DNA of 64,000 nucleotides from Enterobacter sp. Ag1. GTDB lineage: Bacteria > Pseudomonadota > Gammaproteobacteria > Enterobacterales > Enterobacteriaceae. The notes beneath the pieces are model-generated. The model saw only the letters and a program-made list of their open reading frames with translations. It searched no databases and had not been told where the DNA came from. Each line of letters opens with the position of its first letter. Positions within the stretch are counted from its first letter, which is position 1. Shown one piece after another: positions 24,418 to 36,161 of this stretch. The translations under genes were made by a program, and so were the position numbers. Location of the stretch: positions 62,001 through 126,000 of the forward strand of contig AKXM01000046.1 of assembly GCA_000277545.1 (NCBI GenBank). Direction: 5' to 3'.

Positions 24418-24440
24418 AAGCCCCGCCCGCTGGGCGAGGC
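24418..24440 (-). terminator. apt terminator (copy 2 of the repeated hairpin)
   Basis: It lies 17 bp after the apt stop. The minus-strand RNA forms GCCUCGCCC/GGGCGGGGC followed by TTTAGTTTAG. The same 23 bp occur at 11409-11431 upstream of dnaX, so the pre-insertion spacer held two copies about 110 bp apart. Confidence 0.75.
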
Positions 24441-24457
24441 CTGTAGGTCGAAGAAGC

Positions 24458-25009
24458 TTAGTGGCCCGGGAAAGGCACCAGGCAGAAGCTTTTCACGCCC
24501 ATGTTTTCCAGACGCTGCTCGCCGCCGAGGTCAAACAGGTTGATAACGAAAGCGGCATCAGTCACTTCCCCACCGAGGCGGCGAATCAGTTTCACCGTCG
24601 CTTCAATGGTCCCGCCTGTAGCCAGCAGATCGTCCACGACCAGCACTTTATCGCCCGGTTTGATGGCATCTACGTGGATTTCAAGGCTGTCGGTGCCGTA
24701 TTCCAGCTCGTAGCTTTCGGCGATGGTTTCGCGCGGCAACTTACGAGGTTTGCGCACGGGAATGAACCCCACGCCCAGCTCCAGCGCAACCGGAGCACCA
24801 AACAGGAAGCCACGGGCCTCGGTGCCCACCACTTTGGTGATACCGGCGTCTTTGAAACGAGAAACTAACAGCGCAATGCTGGTGGCATATGCTTTCGGAT
24901 CTTCCAGCAAGCTGGTCACGTCACGGAACAGAATTCCTGGTTTTGGGTAATCAGGAACGCTTTTAATGCTGTTTTTGAGATATTCAAGCTGCTGCGCAGT
25001 CGCGGTCAT
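24458..25009 (-). CDS. apt: Adenine phosphoribosyltransferase
   Basis: Converts adenine and PRPP to AMP in purine salvage. It is 183 aa, the E. coli length. The PRPP-binding loop [20 protein letters not shown] (about residues 122-141) and the N-terminal [17 protein letters not shown] are intact. In E. coli apt is directly upstream of dnaX; here the transposon has separated the pair by 12.8 kb. Confidence 0.96.
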   Translation of the reverse strand: MTATAQQLEYLKNSIKSVPDYPKPGILFRDVTSLLEDPKAYATSIALLVSRFKDAGITKVVGTEARGFLFGAPVALELGVGFIPVRKPRKLPRETIAESYELEYGTDSLEIHVDAIKPGDKVLVVDDLLATGGTIEATVKLIRRLGGEVTDAAFVINLFDLGGEQRLENMGVKSFCLVPFPGH

Positions 25010-25160
25010 CGGTTTATGCCTGCTAAAAACATGATACTAAACAGAGTACCTGTGGGTTCAAATGTGAACCACTGGTTAACGGTTAACCAGCTGTACCCGT
25101 GCTCGAAAACGCTCGAATTTACTGGCTGGACGCGACAATTGCAACAGCTTCTGCTGCGGT

Positions 25161-25538
25161 TTATCGCTTTTGTTGCGCTTCATCAACCACCGGAATGCGC
25201 CACATAAAGATCAACAGCGCACAAAGTATCACCAGCAGCAAAATTCTAACCCACACTATCTTCACCAGCCATAGCGAAAGCGCGAAGGTGGCAAGAATAA
25301 ACAGGATAGCTTTTGGCTTTGCACCCCGGGGCATCGCGCGGTGCGTTTGCCAGTGCTGCAGATAGCTGCCAAACCATGAACGGTACAGCAGCCAGTGGTG
25401 AAAACGCGGCGACGAGCGGGCAAAACACCACGCGGCCAGCAGCAAAAATGGCGTGGTCGGCAACAGCGGTAATATAACGCCCAGCGTCGCAAGCACTACC
25501 GCCAGCCAGCCGATGATGAGTAGAATAAGACGCTTCAT
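25161..25538 (-). CDS. ybaN: DUF454 inner-membrane protein YbaN
   Basis: A 125-aa protein with three predicted membrane helices (about residues 3-22, 24-42 and 75-112). The conserved DUF454 segment is GVILPLLPTTPFLLLAAWCFARSSPRF. ATG 25538 was chosen because the longer frame upstream is basic, Pro-rich and overlaps the divergent priC start. Function unknown. Its position between apt and priC matches E. coli. Confidence 0.9.
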   Translation of the reverse strand: MKRLILLIIGWLAVVLATLGVILPLLPTTPFLLLAAWCFARSSPRFHHWLLYRSWFGSYLQHWQTHRAMPRGAKPKAILFILATFALSLWLVKIVWVRILLLVILCALLIFMWRIPVVDEAQQKR

Positions 25539-25573
25539 GCTGTAACCTCTGACAATCCCTGGAGAGCCATTCT

Positions 25574-26110
25574 GTGAAAACCGCTTCGCTGTTACAAGCC
25601 CTGGAAACCCGGGTCGCCGAGCTGGCCGCCGCCGTTGAGCCGGTCGCCCTGCTTCGGGCAAGCCAGGCGCGCTTCGACCGCAAGCTTTTCCATACCCACA
25701 GCACGCAGCTGAAAGATTATCTCCAGGAAGCTCAGGCTAATCTCGCCCAGCTTCAGCTTAGCGTCAGCCACGGTAAAACGGACCAGGTGGCATTTATCGC
25801 CGAAAAGCTGGTGGCACAGATTGCCGCGCTACAGCGGGAATTGGCCACCGCGCATTTACGCCAAAGCGAGCCGCAGCAAAAGGTGCAGGAAAACCTGTAC
25901 GAAAAACTGGCTACCCATCAGGATTACGAACGCAGGCTGCTGGCGATGGTGAGCGATAGAGAAAGCCAGCTTTCCCTGCAAACCACGCTTGCTGGCCAGC
26001 AAAAGCTTCAGCGAGAACTGGCCGCGCTGGAAGGCCGCCTGCAGCGCTGCCGTCAGGCGCTGACCCGCATAGAAAAAGCCATTGAAAGACGCGAGCGCGG
26101 GCTGAGTTAA
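25574..26110 (+). CDS. priC: Primosomal replication protein N'' (PriC)
   Basis: A 178-aa protein (E. coli 175 aa) that helps to reload DnaB at stalled forks. It is almost all helical, with long amphipathic segments (ALETRVAELAAAVEPVALLR; QKLQRELAALEGRLQRCRQAL) as expected for the PriC fold. It starts at GTG 25574 and is divergent from ybaN with only 35 bp between them. It is followed by ybaM 20 bp downstream. Confidence 0.93.
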   Translation: MKTASLLQALETRVAELAAAVEPVALLRASQARFDRKLFHTHSTQLKDYLQEAQANLAQLQLSVSHGKTDQVAFIAEKLVAQIAALQRELATAHLRQSEPQQKVQENLYEKLATHQDYERRLLAMVSDRESQLSLQTTLAGQQKLQRELAALEGRLQRCRQALTRIEKAIERRERGLS

Positions 26111-26130
26111 CCCCCAACTAAGGAGCAAGA

Positions 26131-26298
26131 ATGTCGCTGGATAACGCCCCGGACGAGGTCAAACTGGCCGTCGATTTAATCATGCTGCTGGAGCAGCACC
26201 AGATCCCAACGGACACCGCCCTCGCGGCGCTGGACATTGTCCGTCAGGATTTTCTGCGTAAGCAGCGGGAAGCACAAACGCCTCCCGCCGGCGACTAA
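26131..26298 (+). CDS. ybaM: YbaM/RsmS small protein
   Basis: A 55-aa protein beginning [20 protein letters not shown] after the ribosome-binding site AAGGAG. It matches E. coli YbaM (53 aa) closely in the first 45 residues. Homologues in soft-rot bacteria are called RsmS, a pleiotropic regulator. It probably forms an operon with priC. Its stop codon overlaps the mscK stop on the other strand by 4 bp. Confidence 0.88.
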   Translation: MSLDNAPDEVKLAVDLIMLLEQHQIPTDTALAALDIVRQDFLRKQREAQTPPAGD

Positions 26299-29200
26299 GG
26301 CTGGCTGGTCGGCGGCAGCAGACCGCCGTTTTTGCCTAAATCACGCTTCACTTCCGTTAGTTCATCGCCTTTTTCATTGTGCAGATGCACTTCAAGCTGG
26401 TTAAAGGCGATGTTGATATTGTTTTCACGGCAAAGTCTGTCAATGGCGCGGTTCAGCTCATCCACGGTAATGCTGCGGTCGCGTAGTTCACGGACATACA
26501 GACGCAGCTCATGGTCAAGCGTGCTGGCGCCAAACGTGGTGAAGTACACCGCCGGTTCCGGGTCGTGCATCACCCTCGGATGTTCCATCGCCGCCTTCAG
26601 CAAGATCGCTTTCACTTTATCGAGATCGGATCCATACGCCACGCCGAGCTTGATCACTACGCGGGTGATCGTGTCCGTCAGCGACCAGTTGATCAGTCGT
26701 TCGGTCACAAACGCTTTGTTCGGAATGATCACTTCTTTACGGTCAAAGTCGGTGATTGTCGTCGCACGGATGCGGATCTTACTGACGCTACCGGAGAATG
26801 TCCCGATGGTAACGGTATCGCCGATGCGGACCGGGCGTTCAAACAGGATGATCAGGCCGGAAACGAAGTTACCGAAGATCTCCTGCAAACCAAAGCCCAG
26901 GCCCACCGACAGTGCCGCCGCCAGCCACTGCAGTTTGTCCCACGACACGCCCAGCGAGCCAAACACCGTCATCGCTCCAATCACGATAATGGCGTAGTTG
27001 AGGATGGTCGTAATGGCGTAAGAGGCGCCCTGGCGCATTTTCAGCCGCGACAGAACCAGCACTTCCAGCAGGCCCGGCAAGTTTCGAATCAGCGCCCAGG
27101 CGACCATCGTCGCCACTATCGCGAACAAGATGCTGCCCATCGTAACGTTTTTCATCACCGTGGCGCCGGCTTCGCTGCCGGTGTAATGCCACAGCACGAT
27201 ACTGTCGAGATAGGCAAAGACGGTAATTAAATCCGACCAGATGGCGTAGAACACCACGCCGAACAGGGCGAACATCAGCAGCATGGTCAAACGCATGGTT
27301 TGCTGGTTGATCTGATCCAGCGCTAGCGGCGGCTCTTCGACCGGCTCTGCGCCCTCTGCCCCCTCTTTAACCATATTCTGGCGGCGAGCCAGCGCGCGGC
27401 GGTAGGCAATACGGCGTGCCGCAACGCTCAGACCACGAATCACCGTCTGGTGAATCAGGTTCCAGATAATGACCAGATAAACTGTGTCTATCCAGCGATT
27501 AGCCAGGCGCAGCGTGGTATAGAAATAGCCGGTTGCGGTCAGCACCAGCAGCGCGACCGGCACAACGGAGAGCACCGTAATGGTCAGCAGCCGCATCGGA
27601 TGGGACTCTTTGTCCCGCCAGTTGTCGCGGCACATCGGGATAACCAGGGCGGTGATCAGCAGCAGGTTAAGGAGGATCATAAACTGCCCGAGCACATCGT
27701 CCATCAGGTTCAGCGGCGACATCTCGCCGACGACAGACCAGAATAGCAGCGGCAGCAAGGCAAAGCTGATGCGCACGATTTGGCGACGATAATGACGGGT
27801 CAGGTGCTCCGGCATGTTAAACCAGATCACGGCCAGACCGCGGCTGCTCAGAATGCGCCAGGCCATGCCAAACACCAGCCAGAACAGCGCCAGCTCTTTG
27901 GCAAACGCCCACAGCAGCTCACTGATATTGAGCTGCATAAACAGCAATACCAGCCCCACCGAGAGAATGGCCATCGTCAGCGGCAGCACTTTCAGGAAGT
28001 TGAGCAAAATCGCCTTAGGCGTGTTGAGCTGGGTATCCGTGCGCAGTTGCCCGACCTCCGAGGCCAGCTTAGCCAGCTGCCTGTCGATCCACCTGTAGCG
28101 CCAGCGCAGCAGCCCGGCCAGCAGCATTAACGGCAGCGCGGTGAACAGCGACATAAACAGCCCGTCCAGCACTTTGTGCCAGCTGATATCCAGCTTCATG
28201 CCTTTGATTTGGTCGTGCAGCGCGCCCGGGAAGGATTTGATCCACTCCCAGTTCATCGGTTTGTTACTGTTCACCCAAAAGATTTGCTGGGTCAGCATTT
28301 TCTTCAAGCTGCTGCTGACGCTCATCAGCTGCTGTTGGTTAATCTGCAGGTTAATCGCCATCATCAGCTGGTTGCCCAACTGCTTGTTGAGCTGGTCCAG
28401 CAGCTCACGACGCATGTCCACCACCTGCATCAGCGCGTCGTGAACTTCGTCGTTAACCTCGTTTTTATGCCCTTCGACAATCTTGTCGACGTAGCTGTCG
28501 CTTTGGAACAGCGCATCACGCTGCTGGTTGATGTCGAACTGCTCCAGGCGCAGGTCGGCGATGCGGTTGGTGAGGTCTTCCAGGTCGTCGGCTGACGGCA
28601 GCGTTTGCTGCTGCTGATAAAGAATGCGCGACAGCAAAAGGCTGCCCTTCAGCACCGAGATTTGTTCTTTCAGATTACGCTCGGACTGTAGCGCACGATC
28701 GAGCCAGTTTTTAACGCGGATATTCCGCTGAACCAGCTCATTCCCGCTTTGAGTGGCGTTAATCAGCCGCTGGCTGAGCTGGTGGTTAACATCCAGCTCC
28801 TGACGCACCAGAGGGTTATTCTGCACCGCGCTGGCATCGGCGTCGTCCGGCGTGACGGCTTCCTGCGCCGTTTTTTCCGTCAGCGTTAAGCGCTTACTGT
28901 TAACCGCTTCCTGCAGCAGTTGAAGCGTGTGCTCAAGCTGCCCGATATTGGCGTTAGTGTAATCGCGCTGTTTTTGCAGCGCATCCTGCAAGACAGTGTT
29001 GCCTTCCAGGCTTTTCCGCTGTTGCTCAATTTGGGTATTCAACAGCGCCTGCTGCACCAGCAGCAAGTTTTGCTGGCTTGGACGGAGAGTGGCTTCCCCC
29101 GGCGTGGTGCCGTTCAGCCTGTTACGCACCTGCAGAAGCTGCTGAGAGGCGCTGTACATGGCATTCTGCACGCGCTCAGGCTGGGTTTGCAGCGACACCA

Positions 29201-29675
29201 GCTGACTATTCAGCGTGGATAAATCGTTGTTGGCCGACTGCAGCTGATCCAGCACGCCGGTCAGCCGGGCTTCCAGCTGGCGAAGGGAAAGCGAACCCAG
29301 CGTTTTACGCGTCGCTTCGTCATCGGCTGGCGTGCTCAGCGAATTCAGCGCGTCAGTCGCCTGCTTCAGCTTGTCCGGTGCCTGGGCAACCGTGGTTTTG
29401 AGCTGTGCCGTTTCCTGCTTCACGCGGTCGAGCTTGTCCTGCATCTCAAGCGTTTCGGTGAGATCTTTCTGGGTAAGCTTATCGTCCGGCGTCAGCGTTT
29501 TTTGCTTATTCAGCGAGTCCAGCTGCGACTGCACCTCTGCCTTTGTAGGCAAATCGCCATTGCCTGCCGCCGCCTGGGCCACAGAAAAAGGCAACAGGAC
29601 GGAAACACACAAAAACAGGAAAAGAATCAATGCGGAACGGGAAGTCCGCGACAGAGCGTTGGGCTGGGTAGTCAT
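26295..29675 (-). CDS. mscK: Mechanosensitive channel MscK
   Basis: A large potassium-dependent mechanosensitive channel of the inner membrane, 1126 aa (E. coli 1120 aa). ATG 29675 is followed by a signal peptide (about residues 12-36, ending AQAAA). A long periplasmic coiled domain (residues about 40-480) precedes some ten membrane helices and the MscS-like pore, with [27 protein letters not shown] and [11 protein letters not shown]. Upstream in-frame codons lack a ribosome-binding site. It is followed tail-to-tail by ybaM and lies downstream of acrR on the same strand. Confidence 0.95.
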   Translation of the reverse strand: MTTQPNALSRTSRSALILFLFLCVSVLLPFSVAQAAAGNGDLPTKAEVQSQLDSLNKQKTLTPDDKLTQKDLTETLEMQDKLDRVKQETAQLKTTVAQAPDKLKQATDALNSLSTPADDEATRKTLGSLSLRQLEARLTGVLDQLQSANNDLSTLNSQLVSLQTQPERVQNAMYSASQQLLQVRNRLNGTTPGEATLRPSQQNLLLVQQALLNTQIEQQRKSLEGNTVLQDALQKQRDYTNANIGQLEHTLQLLQEAVNSKRLTLTEKTAQEAVTPDDADASAVQNNPLVRQELDVNHQLSQRLINATQSGNELVQRNIRVKNWLDRALQSERNLKEQISVLKGSLLLSRILYQQQQTLPSADDLEDLTNRIADLRLEQFDINQQRDALFQSDSYVDKIVEGHKNEVNDEVHDALMQVVDMRRELLDQLNKQLGNQLMMAINLQINQQQLMSVSSSLKKMLTQQIFWVNSNKPMNWEWIKSFPGALHDQIKGMKLDISWHKVLDGLFMSLFTALPLMLLAGLLRWRYRWIDRQLAKLASEVGQLRTDTQLNTPKAILLNFLKVLPLTMAILSVGLVLLFMQLNISELLWAFAKELALFWLVFGMAWRILSSRGLAVIWFNMPEHLTRHYRRQIVRISFALLPLLFWSVVGEMSPLNLMDDVLGQFMILLNLLLITALVIPMCRDNWRDKESHPMRLLTITVLSVVPVALLVLTATGYFYTTLRLANRWIDTVYLVIIWNLIHQTVIRGLSVAARRIAYRRALARRQNMVKEGAEGAEPVEEPPLALDQINQQTMRLTMLLMFALFGVVFYAIWSDLITVFAYLDSIVLWHYTGSEAGATVMKNVTMGSILFAIVATMVAWALIRNLPGLLEVLVLSRLKMRQGASYAITTILNYAIIVIGAMTVFGSLGVSWDKLQWLAAALSVGLGFGLQEIFGNFVSGLIILFERPVRIGDTVTIGTFSGSVSKIRIRATTITDFDRKEVIIPNKAFVTERLINWSLTDTITRVVIKLGVAYGSDLDKVKAILLKAAMEHPRVMHDPEPAVYFTTFGASTLDHELRLYVRELRDRSITVDELNRAIDRLCRENNINIAFNQLEVHLHNEKGDELTEVKRDLGKNGGLLPPTSQP

Positions 29676-29825
29676 GGTTGAGTCATTACGGTGCTGCGCA
29701 TGTGAGTGCCAGCTAAAAGTAAAAGGCCACGGAAGACGCGCAGAATAACACGGCTTCAGGGCGCAGAATAGCAATCGCCCTCGGAGGAATCTCAAATGAT
29801 TTATCGGGTGAATGGCAGCCGAAAG

Positions 29826-30464
29826 TTACGCCGGTTTGTTCAGCGTGGGGCTAAGCTGGAACATCTCCAGCAGGACGGCGACAAAGTCTGGCGCTTTAGC
29901 ATGTAAATCAAAGGTTTCCGGAGCCACCAGCCAGTTCTCAATCAGCCCGGTAATGTAGCTGCGCATCAGCGTGACGGCGAGGGAAAGGCGCAGGCCTGCA
30001 GGAAGTTTCCCGGCGTCGATACAGCGCTGTAAAGCGGCTTCGATACGCTCATTTCCTTCCATATAAAGCGTGCGTCTGGCCTGCTGCAAAACTTCGAGTT
30101 CGCCCACAAACTCGCACTTGTGGAAAATGATTTCGGTCATCAGGCGCCGGCGCTCTTCTGTCACCGTTGCCTGTAGGATATAAATGAGTAATTCTCTTAT
30201 CACCGAGAGTGGATCGTCTGGATATTTTGCCCGATACTCAATCTCTAAGTCACCAATACTGGATTCGGTTAGCTCCCAGATCTCACTAAACAATTCCGAC
30301 TTATTTTTGAAATGCCAGTAAATTGCACCACGAGTTACCCCGGCAGCCTGCGCGATATCCGCGAGCGAAGTCGCAGAGACGCCCTGTTGTGAAAACAGGC
30401 GAATCGCAACGTCGAGGATGTGCTGGCGGGTTTCAAGCGCCTGAGCTTTAGTTTTTCGTGCCAT
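29826..30464 (-). CDS. acrR: TetR-family repressor AcrR
   Basis: A 212-aa repressor (E. coli 215 aa) of the acrAB pump. The N-terminal [31 protein letters not shown] (residues about 32-59), is nearly that of E. coli, and the C-terminal drug-binding domain is intact. It is divergent from acrA, with its 24-bp operator in the 143-bp gap. The ORF is complete with no frameshift, so pump repression should be functional. Confidence 0.95.
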   Translation of the reverse strand: MARKTKAQALETRQHILDVAIRLFSQQGVSATSLADIAQAAGVTRGAIYWHFKNKSELFSEIWELTESSIGDLEIEYRAKYPDDPLSVIRELLIYILQATVTEERRRLMTEIIFHKCEFVGELEVLQQARRTLYMEGNERIEAALQRCIDAGKLPAGLRLSLAVTLMRSYITGLIENWLVAPETFDLHAKAPDFVAVLLEMFQLSPTLNKPA

Positions 30465-30492
30465 AAGTGAGTGAATTTACTTTAGTCAGATT

Positions 30493-30516
30493 TACATACA
30501 TTTGTGAACGTATGTA
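30493..30516. promoter_or_regulatory. AcrR operator in the acrR-acrA intergenic region
   Basis: TACATACATTTGTGAACGTATGTA is a 24-bp imperfect palindrome. It differs from the known E. coli AcrR operator by one base, as I recall it, and overlaps both divergent promoters. Confidence 0.9.
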
Positions 30517-30607
30517 CCATAGCACGACGATAATATAAACACAGCAATGGGTTTGTGGACATTTGATCCATTGAACAACTTTGAAATCGGACACTCGAGG
30601 TTTACAT

Positions 30608-31807
30608 ATGAACAAAAACAGAGGGTTTACGCCTCTGGCGGCCGTTCTGATGCTCTCAGGCAGCTTAGCGCTTACAGGATGTAACGAGAAAGAGACTCAG
30701 CAGAGTGCGCCGCACGCCCCGGAAGTGGGTGTAGTGACTCTGAAAAGCGCGCCATTGCAGATTACTACTGAGCTTCCAGGACGCACCAACGCCTTCCGCA
30801 TCGCAGAAGTTCGTCCTCAGGTTAGCGGCATTATTCTGAAGCGTAACTTCACTGAAGGGAGCGACATTCAGGCCGGTGTTTCGCTGTATCAGATCGATCC
30901 TGCCACCTATCAGGCTGCCTACGACAGCGCGAAGGGTGACCTGGCGAAAGCCCAGTCCAGCGCGAATCTCGCACAGCTGACCGTCAAACGTTACCAGAAA
31001 CTGCTGGGTACCAAGTACATCAGCCAGTCTGACTACGATACGGCTGCGGCCACCGCGCAGCAGGCAAACGCTGACGTCGTCGCAGCAAAAGCCGCGGTTG
31101 AAACTGCACGTATCAACCTGGCATACACCAAAGTGACCTCGCCTATCAGCGGCCGCATCGGGAAATCCGCGGTCACCGAAGGTGCGCTGGTTACCAGCGG
31201 GCAAACCACCGCCCTCGCCACCGTCCAGCAGCTTGACCCTATTTATGTGGATGTGACCCAATCCAGCGATGACTTCCTGCGCCTGAAGCAGGAGCTGGCC
31301 GACGGCAAACTGAAACAGGAAAACGGTAAAGCGAAAGTCCAACTGATGATGAACAACGGCGTCACCTATGCTCAGGAAGGCACGCTGGAATTCTCTGAAG
31401 TGACCGTTGACCAGACCACCGGGTCTATCACCCTGCGCGCTATCTTCCCTAACCCGGACAAAACCCTGCTGCCAGGGATGTTTGTTCGCGCCAAGCTGGA
31501 AGAAGGCATTAACCCGAATGCCATCCTGGTTCCGCAGCAGGGGGTCACTCGTACGCCACGCGGCGATGCCTCGGCAATGGTTGTAGGGAAGGATGACAAA
31601 GTTGAAGTTCGTCAGCTGCAAACCAGCCAGGCGATCGGCGACAAATGGCTGGTTACCGATGGGTTACAAACAGGCGATCGCGTGATTGTTACCGGCCTAC
31701 AGAAAGTAAAACCGGGTGTTCAGGTAAAAGCGCAGGAAGTTGCGGAAGACAATAAAGGCCAACAGCAACCCGCCGCAGGCGCGCAGCCCGAACAACCGAA
31801 GTCTTAA
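30608..31807 (+). CDS. acrA: Multidrug efflux periplasmic adaptor AcrA
   Basis: A 399-aa lipoprotein (E. coli 397 aa) bridging AcrB and TolC. ATG 30608 was chosen over an in-frame ATG 27 bp upstream because the lipoprotein signal follows directly (LALTGC, Cys25). The lipoyl, alpha-hairpin (about residues 100-170, with GTKYISQSDYDTA), beta-barrel and membrane-proximal domains are all present. acrB follows after 22 bp. Confidence 0.96.
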   Translation: MNKNRGFTPLAAVLMLSGSLALTGCNEKETQQSAPHAPEVGVVTLKSAPLQITTELPGRTNAFRIAEVRPQVSGIILKRNFTEGSDIQAGVSLYQIDPATYQAAYDSAKGDLAKAQSSANLAQLTVKRYQKLLGTKYISQSDYDTAAATAQQANADVVAAKAAVETARINLAYTKVTSPISGRIGKSAVTEGALVTSGQTTALATVQQLDPIYVDVTQSSDDFLRLKQELADGKLKQENGKAKVQLMMNNGVTYAQEGTLEFSEVTVDQTTGSITLRAIFPNPDKTLLPGMFVRAKLEEGINPNAILVPQQGVTRTPRGDASAMVVGKDDKVEVRQLQTSQAIGDKWLVTDGLQTGDRVIVTGLQKVKPGVQVKAQEVAEDNKGQQQPAAGAQPEQPKS

Positions 31808-31829
31808 CTTAAACAGGAGCCGTTAAGAC

Positions 31830-34800
31830 ATGTCTAAGTTTTTTATCGATCGCCCCATCTTTGCCTGGGTAATCGCCATCATCATTATGTTGGCGGGTGC
31901 GCTTGCGATCATGAAATTGCCTATCGCGCAGTATCCAACGATCGCGCCACCGGCTATTCAGATCTCAGCCAACTACCCGGGTGCAGATGCTAAAACGGTA
32001 CAGGATACCGTCACGCAGGTTATCGAACAGAACATGAACGGTATCGATGGCCTGCTGTACATGTCCTCTACCAGTGATTCCTCTGGTACCGTTCAGATAA
32101 CCATTACCTTCGACTCCGGCACTGATGCCGATATCGCACAGGTTCAGGTTCAAAACAAACTGCAGCTGGCTATGCCGCTGCTGCCGCAGGAGGTGCAGCA
32201 GCAGGGTGTTAGCGTCGAGAAGTCCTCAAGTAGCTTCCTGATGGTTCTCGGTATGATCAATACCGACGGCACCATGAATCAGGACGATATCGCGGACTAC
32301 GTAGGCGCGACCATCAAAGATCCGGTCAGCCGTACTCCCGGTGTCGGTGACGTTCAGCTGTTTGGTGCTCAGTACGCGATGCGTATCTGGATGGACCCGA
32401 ACAAACTGAACAACTACCAGCTGACGCCGGTGGATGTGATCAATGCTATCAAGGCACAAAACGCCCAGGTCGCAGCGGGCCAGCTCGGCGGGACTCCGCC
32501 GGTCAAAGGCCAACAGCTGAACGCCTCCATCATTGCGCAGACCCGTCTGAAATCCGCAGACGAGTTCAGCAAGATCCTGATGAAGGTCAACCCGGACGGC
32601 TCTCGCGTCCTGCTGAAAGACGTAGCAAAAGTTGAGCTGGGCGGCGAAAGCTATGACGTTATCGCCCGCTATAACGGCCAGCCAGCTTCCGGCCTGGGGA
32701 TTAAACTTGCCACCGGTGCTAACGCCCTGGACACGGCCGAAGCGGTACGTGCGACGGTTGAAAAACTGCAGCCGTTCTTCCCTGCTGGCCTGAAAGTTGT
32801 TTATCCGTACGACACTACGCCGTTCGTTAAAATCTCTATTAACGAAGTGGTGAAAACGCTGATCGAGGCTATCGTGCTGGTGTTCCTGGTGATGTATCTG
32901 TTCCTGCAGAACTTCCGGGCAACGCTGATCCCAACCATTGCGGTACCGGTGGTACTGCTGGGCACGTTCGCTATCCTTGCCGCCTTTGGCTACTCGATAA
33001 ACACCCTGACGATGTTCGGCATGGTGCTCGCGATAGGCCTGCTGGTGGATGACGCCATCGTCGTGGTGGAGAACGTTGAGCGCGTTATGGTGGAAGAAGG
33101 ACTGCCACCGAAGGAAGCCACGCGCAAATCCATGGGCCAGATTCAGGGCGCGCTGGTCGGTATCGCGATGGTACTGTCCGCGGTATTTGTCCCGATGGCG
33201 TTCTTCGGCGGCTCTACCGGCGCAATCTACCGTCAGTTCTCGATTACTATCGTTTCCGCGATGGTGCTGTCGGTGCTGGTGGCAATGATTCTGACCCCTG
33301 CGCTCTGTGCAACCATGCTTAAGCCAATCCCGAAAGGTCATCACGATGACAAGAAAGGGTTCTTCGGCTGGTTCAACAGAATGTTCGAGAAGAGCACGCA
33401 TCACTACACCGACAGCGTCGGTAACATTCTGCGCAGCACCGGCCGCTATCTGGTGGTGTATTTGCTGATTGTTGTCGGCATGGCGTTTCTGTTCGTTCGT
33501 CTGCCAAGTTCGTTCCTGCCGGATGAAGACCAGGGCGTGCTGTTAGCCATGGCGCAGCTGCCGGCGGGTGCAACCCAGGAGCGTACGCAGAAAGTCCTTG
33601 ATGAAGTGAACGACTACTTCCTGACCAAAGAGAAAGCCAACGTTAACTCAGTGTTTACCGTTAACGGCTTCGGCTTCTCCGGTCGTGGTCAGAATACCGG
33701 TCTGGCGTTCGTGTCGCTTAAAGACTGGAGTGAGCGCTCTGGAGAAGAGAACAAAGTTCCGGCTATTGCAGGCCGTGCGATGGGCACCTTCTCGCAGATT
33801 AAAGATGCAATGGTCTTTGCCTTTAACCTGCCGGCGATTGTCGAGCTGGGTACCGCAACCGGCTTTGACTTCCAGCTGATTGACCAGGCAAACCTTGGCC
33901 ACGAGCAGCTCACTCAGGCTCGTAACCAGCTGTTCGGCATGATTGCCCAGCACCCTGACCTGCTGGTTGGCGTGCGTCCGAACGGTCTGGAAGATACACC
34001 GCAGTTCAAAATCGATATCGATCAGGAAAAAGCACAGGCGCTGGGGGTATCCATCAGCGATATCAATACCACGCTGGGCGCAGCCTGGGGCGGCAGCTAC
34101 GTCAATGACTTCATCGACCGTGGCCGCGTGAAGAAAGTGTACGTCATGGCCGAAGCGCCATACCGTATGCTGCCAAGCGACATCGGTAACTGGTACGTGC
34201 GTGGCTCTTCCGGCCAGATGGTACCGTTCTCCGCGTTCTCTACCTCACGCTGGGAATACGGCTCACCGCGTCTGGAACGTTACAATGGCTTGCCGTCCAT
34301 GGAAATTCTTGGCCAGGCAGCACCGGGTAAAAGTACCGGTGAAGCAATGGACATGATGGAACAGCTTGCGTCGAAATTGCCAACCGGCATTGGCTTTGAC
34401 TGGACGGGCATGTCCTACCAGGAACGCCTGTCCGGCAACCAGGCCCCTGCCCTGTACGCCATCTCGCTGATTGTGGTGTTCCTGTGTCTGGCGGCGCTGT
34501 ATGAGAGCTGGTCAATTCCGTTCTCGGTCATGCTGGTTGTTCCGCTTGGCGTATTCGGTGCCCTACTGGCGGCAACGATGCGTGGCCTCACCAACGACGT
34601 TTACTTCCAGGTTGGCCTGCTAACAACCATTGGTTTGTCGGCGAAGAACGCGATACTTATCGTTGAATTCGCCAAAGATCTGATGGAGAAAGAAGGCAAA
34701 GGTCTGATTGAAGCGACGCTGGAAGCCGTGCGTATGCGTCTGCGTCCGATTCTGATGACTTCTCTGGCGTTTATCCTCGGGGTAATGCCGCTGGTTATCA

Positions 34801-34979
34801 GTACCGGTGCGGGCAGTGGCGCGCAGAACGCCGTAGGTACCGGTGTAATGGGCGGTATGGTGACCGCGACCGTGCTGGCTATCTTCTTCGTGCCGGTGTT
34901 CTTCGTGGTGGTACGCCGCCGCTTTAGCCGCAAGAGTGAAGATATTGAACATGCGCATGCGGTAGAGCATCACCAGTAA
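31830..34979 (+). CDS. acrB: RND multidrug efflux transporter AcrB
   Basis: The 1049-aa inner-membrane proton/drug antiporter, exactly the E. coli length. The proton-relay acidic pair is present in [16 protein letters not shown] (about D407/D408), and the partner Lys is in [15 protein letters not shown] (about K940). Twelve membrane segments and two large periplasmic loops follow the RND pattern, beginning [17 protein letters not shown]. It is co-transcribed with acrA and ends at a strong terminator. Confidence 0.97.
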   Translation: MSKFFIDRPIFAWVIAIIIMLAGALAIMKLPIAQYPTIAPPAIQISANYPGADAKTVQDTVTQVIEQNMNGIDGLLYMSSTSDSSGTVQITITFDSGTDADIAQVQVQNKLQLAMPLLPQEVQQQGVSVEKSSSSFLMVLGMINTDGTMNQDDIADYVGATIKDPVSRTPGVGDVQLFGAQYAMRIWMDPNKLNNYQLTPVDVINAIKAQNAQVAAGQLGGTPPVKGQQLNASIIAQTRLKSADEFSKILMKVNPDGSRVLLKDVAKVELGGESYDVIARYNGQPASGLGIKLATGANALDTAEAVRATVEKLQPFFPAGLKVVYPYDTTPFVKISINEVVKTLIEAIVLVFLVMYLFLQNFRATLIPTIAVPVVLLGTFAILAAFGYSINTLTMFGMVLAIGLLVDDAIVVVENVERVMVEEGLPPKEATRKSMGQIQGALVGIAMVLSAVFVPMAFFGGSTGAIYRQFSITIVSAMVLSVLVAMILTPALCATMLKPIPKGHHDDKKGFFGWFNRMFEKSTHHYTDSVGNILRSTGRYLVVYLLIVVGMAFLFVRLPSSFLPDEDQGVLLAMAQLPAGATQERTQKVLDEVNDYFLTKEKANVNSVFTVNGFGFSGRGQNTGLAFVSLKDWSERSGEENKVPAIAGRAMGTFSQIKDAMVFAFNLPAIVELGTATGFDFQLIDQANLGHEQLTQARNQLFGMIAQHPDLLVGVRPNGLEDTPQFKIDIDQEKAQALGVSISDINTTLGAAWGGSYVNDFIDRGRVKKVYVMAEAPYRMLPSDIGNWYVRGSSGQMVPFSAFSTSRWEYGSPRLERYNGLPSMEILGQAAPGKSTGEAMDMMEQLASKLPTGIGFDWTGMSYQERLSGNQAPALYAISLIVVFLCLAALYESWSIPFSVMLVVPLGVFGALLAATMRGLTNDVYFQVGLLTTIGLSAKNAILIVEFAKDLMEKEGKGLIEATLEAVRMRLRPILMTSLAFILGVMPLVISTGAGSGAQNAVGTGVMGGMVTATVLAIFFVPVFFVVVRRRFSRKSEDIEHAHAVEHHQ

Positions 34980-34997
34980 GCCGTTCAATCACATAAC

Positions 34998-35024
34998 AAA
35001 AGGCCGCGTAATGCGGCCTTTTTT
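34998..35024 (+). terminator. acrAB terminator
   Basis: AAAAGGCCGC pairs with GCGGCCTTTTTT around GTAAT, 18 bp after the acrB stop. It is a canonical intrinsic terminator. Confidence 0.9.
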
Positions 35025-35543
35025 ATGAATACAGAAACCGGTTTCAGTATTGTTAATTCAGATTTCTTATTTCCACATTCACTTCTCTCTTCCGCATTAT
35101 CTTCAACATAAATGCCGCCTCATTTCGGAAAAAATAACGCTTAAATGCTCGTTAATCCATGATTAACGAAACAACAAAAACCGAAGTGTTACATTTATTT
35201 GGGAATATTCTTACAAATTAACGCCTGATTTTTAGCCGGATACAGAATAGTCTTATAGATGGATTAACCAGCTGAAAGTTATAAATATTACCGATTATGG
35301 GTTAATGACTGCCTGAGAATTTAAGTTAAAATTCATACTAAAGTTTTAATTCACATTTAGTAACGTATTCTCCTTTTTTAACTTAATTGTAATTTTTCGT
35401 TAGAGCCGCATGAAATCCAGGCAATATTGATTTATAGTTACAGCACATGTAATAATCGTGGCAACAGTTCTTCACCTCTTCAGGTGTGTCCACCCCAACC
35501 CGTTGTGTTTATCATTTGGTTTACCGATAAAAGGGGCAGCACT
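35025..35543. other. AT-rich upstream region of tomB-hha
   Basis: About 520 bp, markedly AT-rich, with many A/T tracts, no supported coding frame and no recognisable RNA gene. The tomB promoter must lie here. The composition suggests a silencer-type region for H-NS/Hha, which is an inference. Confidence 0.5.
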
Positions 35544-35918
35544 ATGGACGAATACTCACCAAAGCGGCACGACATCGCGCAGCTTAAGTTCCTCTGTGAG
35601 AGTCTGTATCACGATTGTCTGACCAATCTTGGTGAGAGCAATCATGGGTGGGTTAATGATCCTACGTCGGCCATTAATCTGCAGTTGAATGAATTGATTG
35701 AGCACATTGCAGCATCGGCGCTTAATTATAAGATTAAGTATCCAGATGAGAGCAAATTGATTGAACAGATTGATGAATACCTGGACGATACTTTCATGTT
35801 ATTTAGCAATTACGGCATTAACGCACAGGACTTGCAGCGGTGGCGTAAATCAGGGAATCGCTTGTTCAGATGTTTCATCAGTGAGAGTCGCGCTAACCCA
35901 GTAAGCCACTCGTTCTAA
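35544..35918 (+). CDS. tomB: Hha antitoxin/biofilm modulator TomB
   Basis: A 124-aa cytosolic acidic protein, the same length as E. coli TomB (YbaJ), starting MDEYSPKRHDIAQLKFLCES. It counters Hha toxicity. Start ATG 35544 follows AAGGGG; the upstream in-frame extension overlaps the AT-rich region and is not supported. hha follows after 27 bp. Confidence 0.94.
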   Translation: MDEYSPKRHDIAQLKFLCESLYHDCLTNLGESNHGWVNDPTSAINLQLNELIEHIAASALNYKIKYPDESKLIEQIDEYLDDTFMLFSNYGINAQDLQRWRKSGNRLFRCFISESRANPVSHSF

Positions 35919-35945
35919 AAATATTAAAATACTTAAGGCGAATTT

Positions 35946-36161
35946 ATGACTACCAAGCTCACTAAGACCGATTATTTGATGCGCCTGCGGCGTTGTCAGA
36001 CAATTGATACGCTGGAACGCGTAATAGAAAAAAATAAATATGAATTATCAGATAATGAACTGGCGGTATTTTATTCAGCAGCCGACCACCGTCTTGCAGA
36101 ACTGACGATGAATAAACTGTATGATAAAATCCCACCCTCAGTGTGGAAATTTATTCGTTAA
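35946..36161 (+). CDS. hha: Haemolysin expression-modulating protein Hha
   Basis: A 71-aa nucleoid-associated protein (E. coli 72 aa). It binds H-NS and silences AT-rich, horizontally acquired genes. After the first few residues the sequence [20 protein letters not shown] is that of E. coli. The tomB-hha pair is intact. About 250 bp without a supported gene separate it from maa. Confidence 0.96.
   Translation: MTTKLTKTDYLMRLRRCQTIDTLERVIEKNKYELSDNELAVFYSAADHRLAELTMNKLYDKIPPSVWKFIR

Noticed and set aside
11409-24440. The 23-bp repeats at 11409-11431 and 24418-24440 as the target duplication or att sites
   Set aside because: They do not abut the tips; the right copy is 116 bp past the end of the target duplication and is the apt terminator. 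The 15-bp repeats adjoin the tips exactly.
32226-33404. A 392-codon open frame opposite acrB
   Set aside because: Same reason; the His/Arg/Gln-rich translation mirrors the acrB codons and matches no family.
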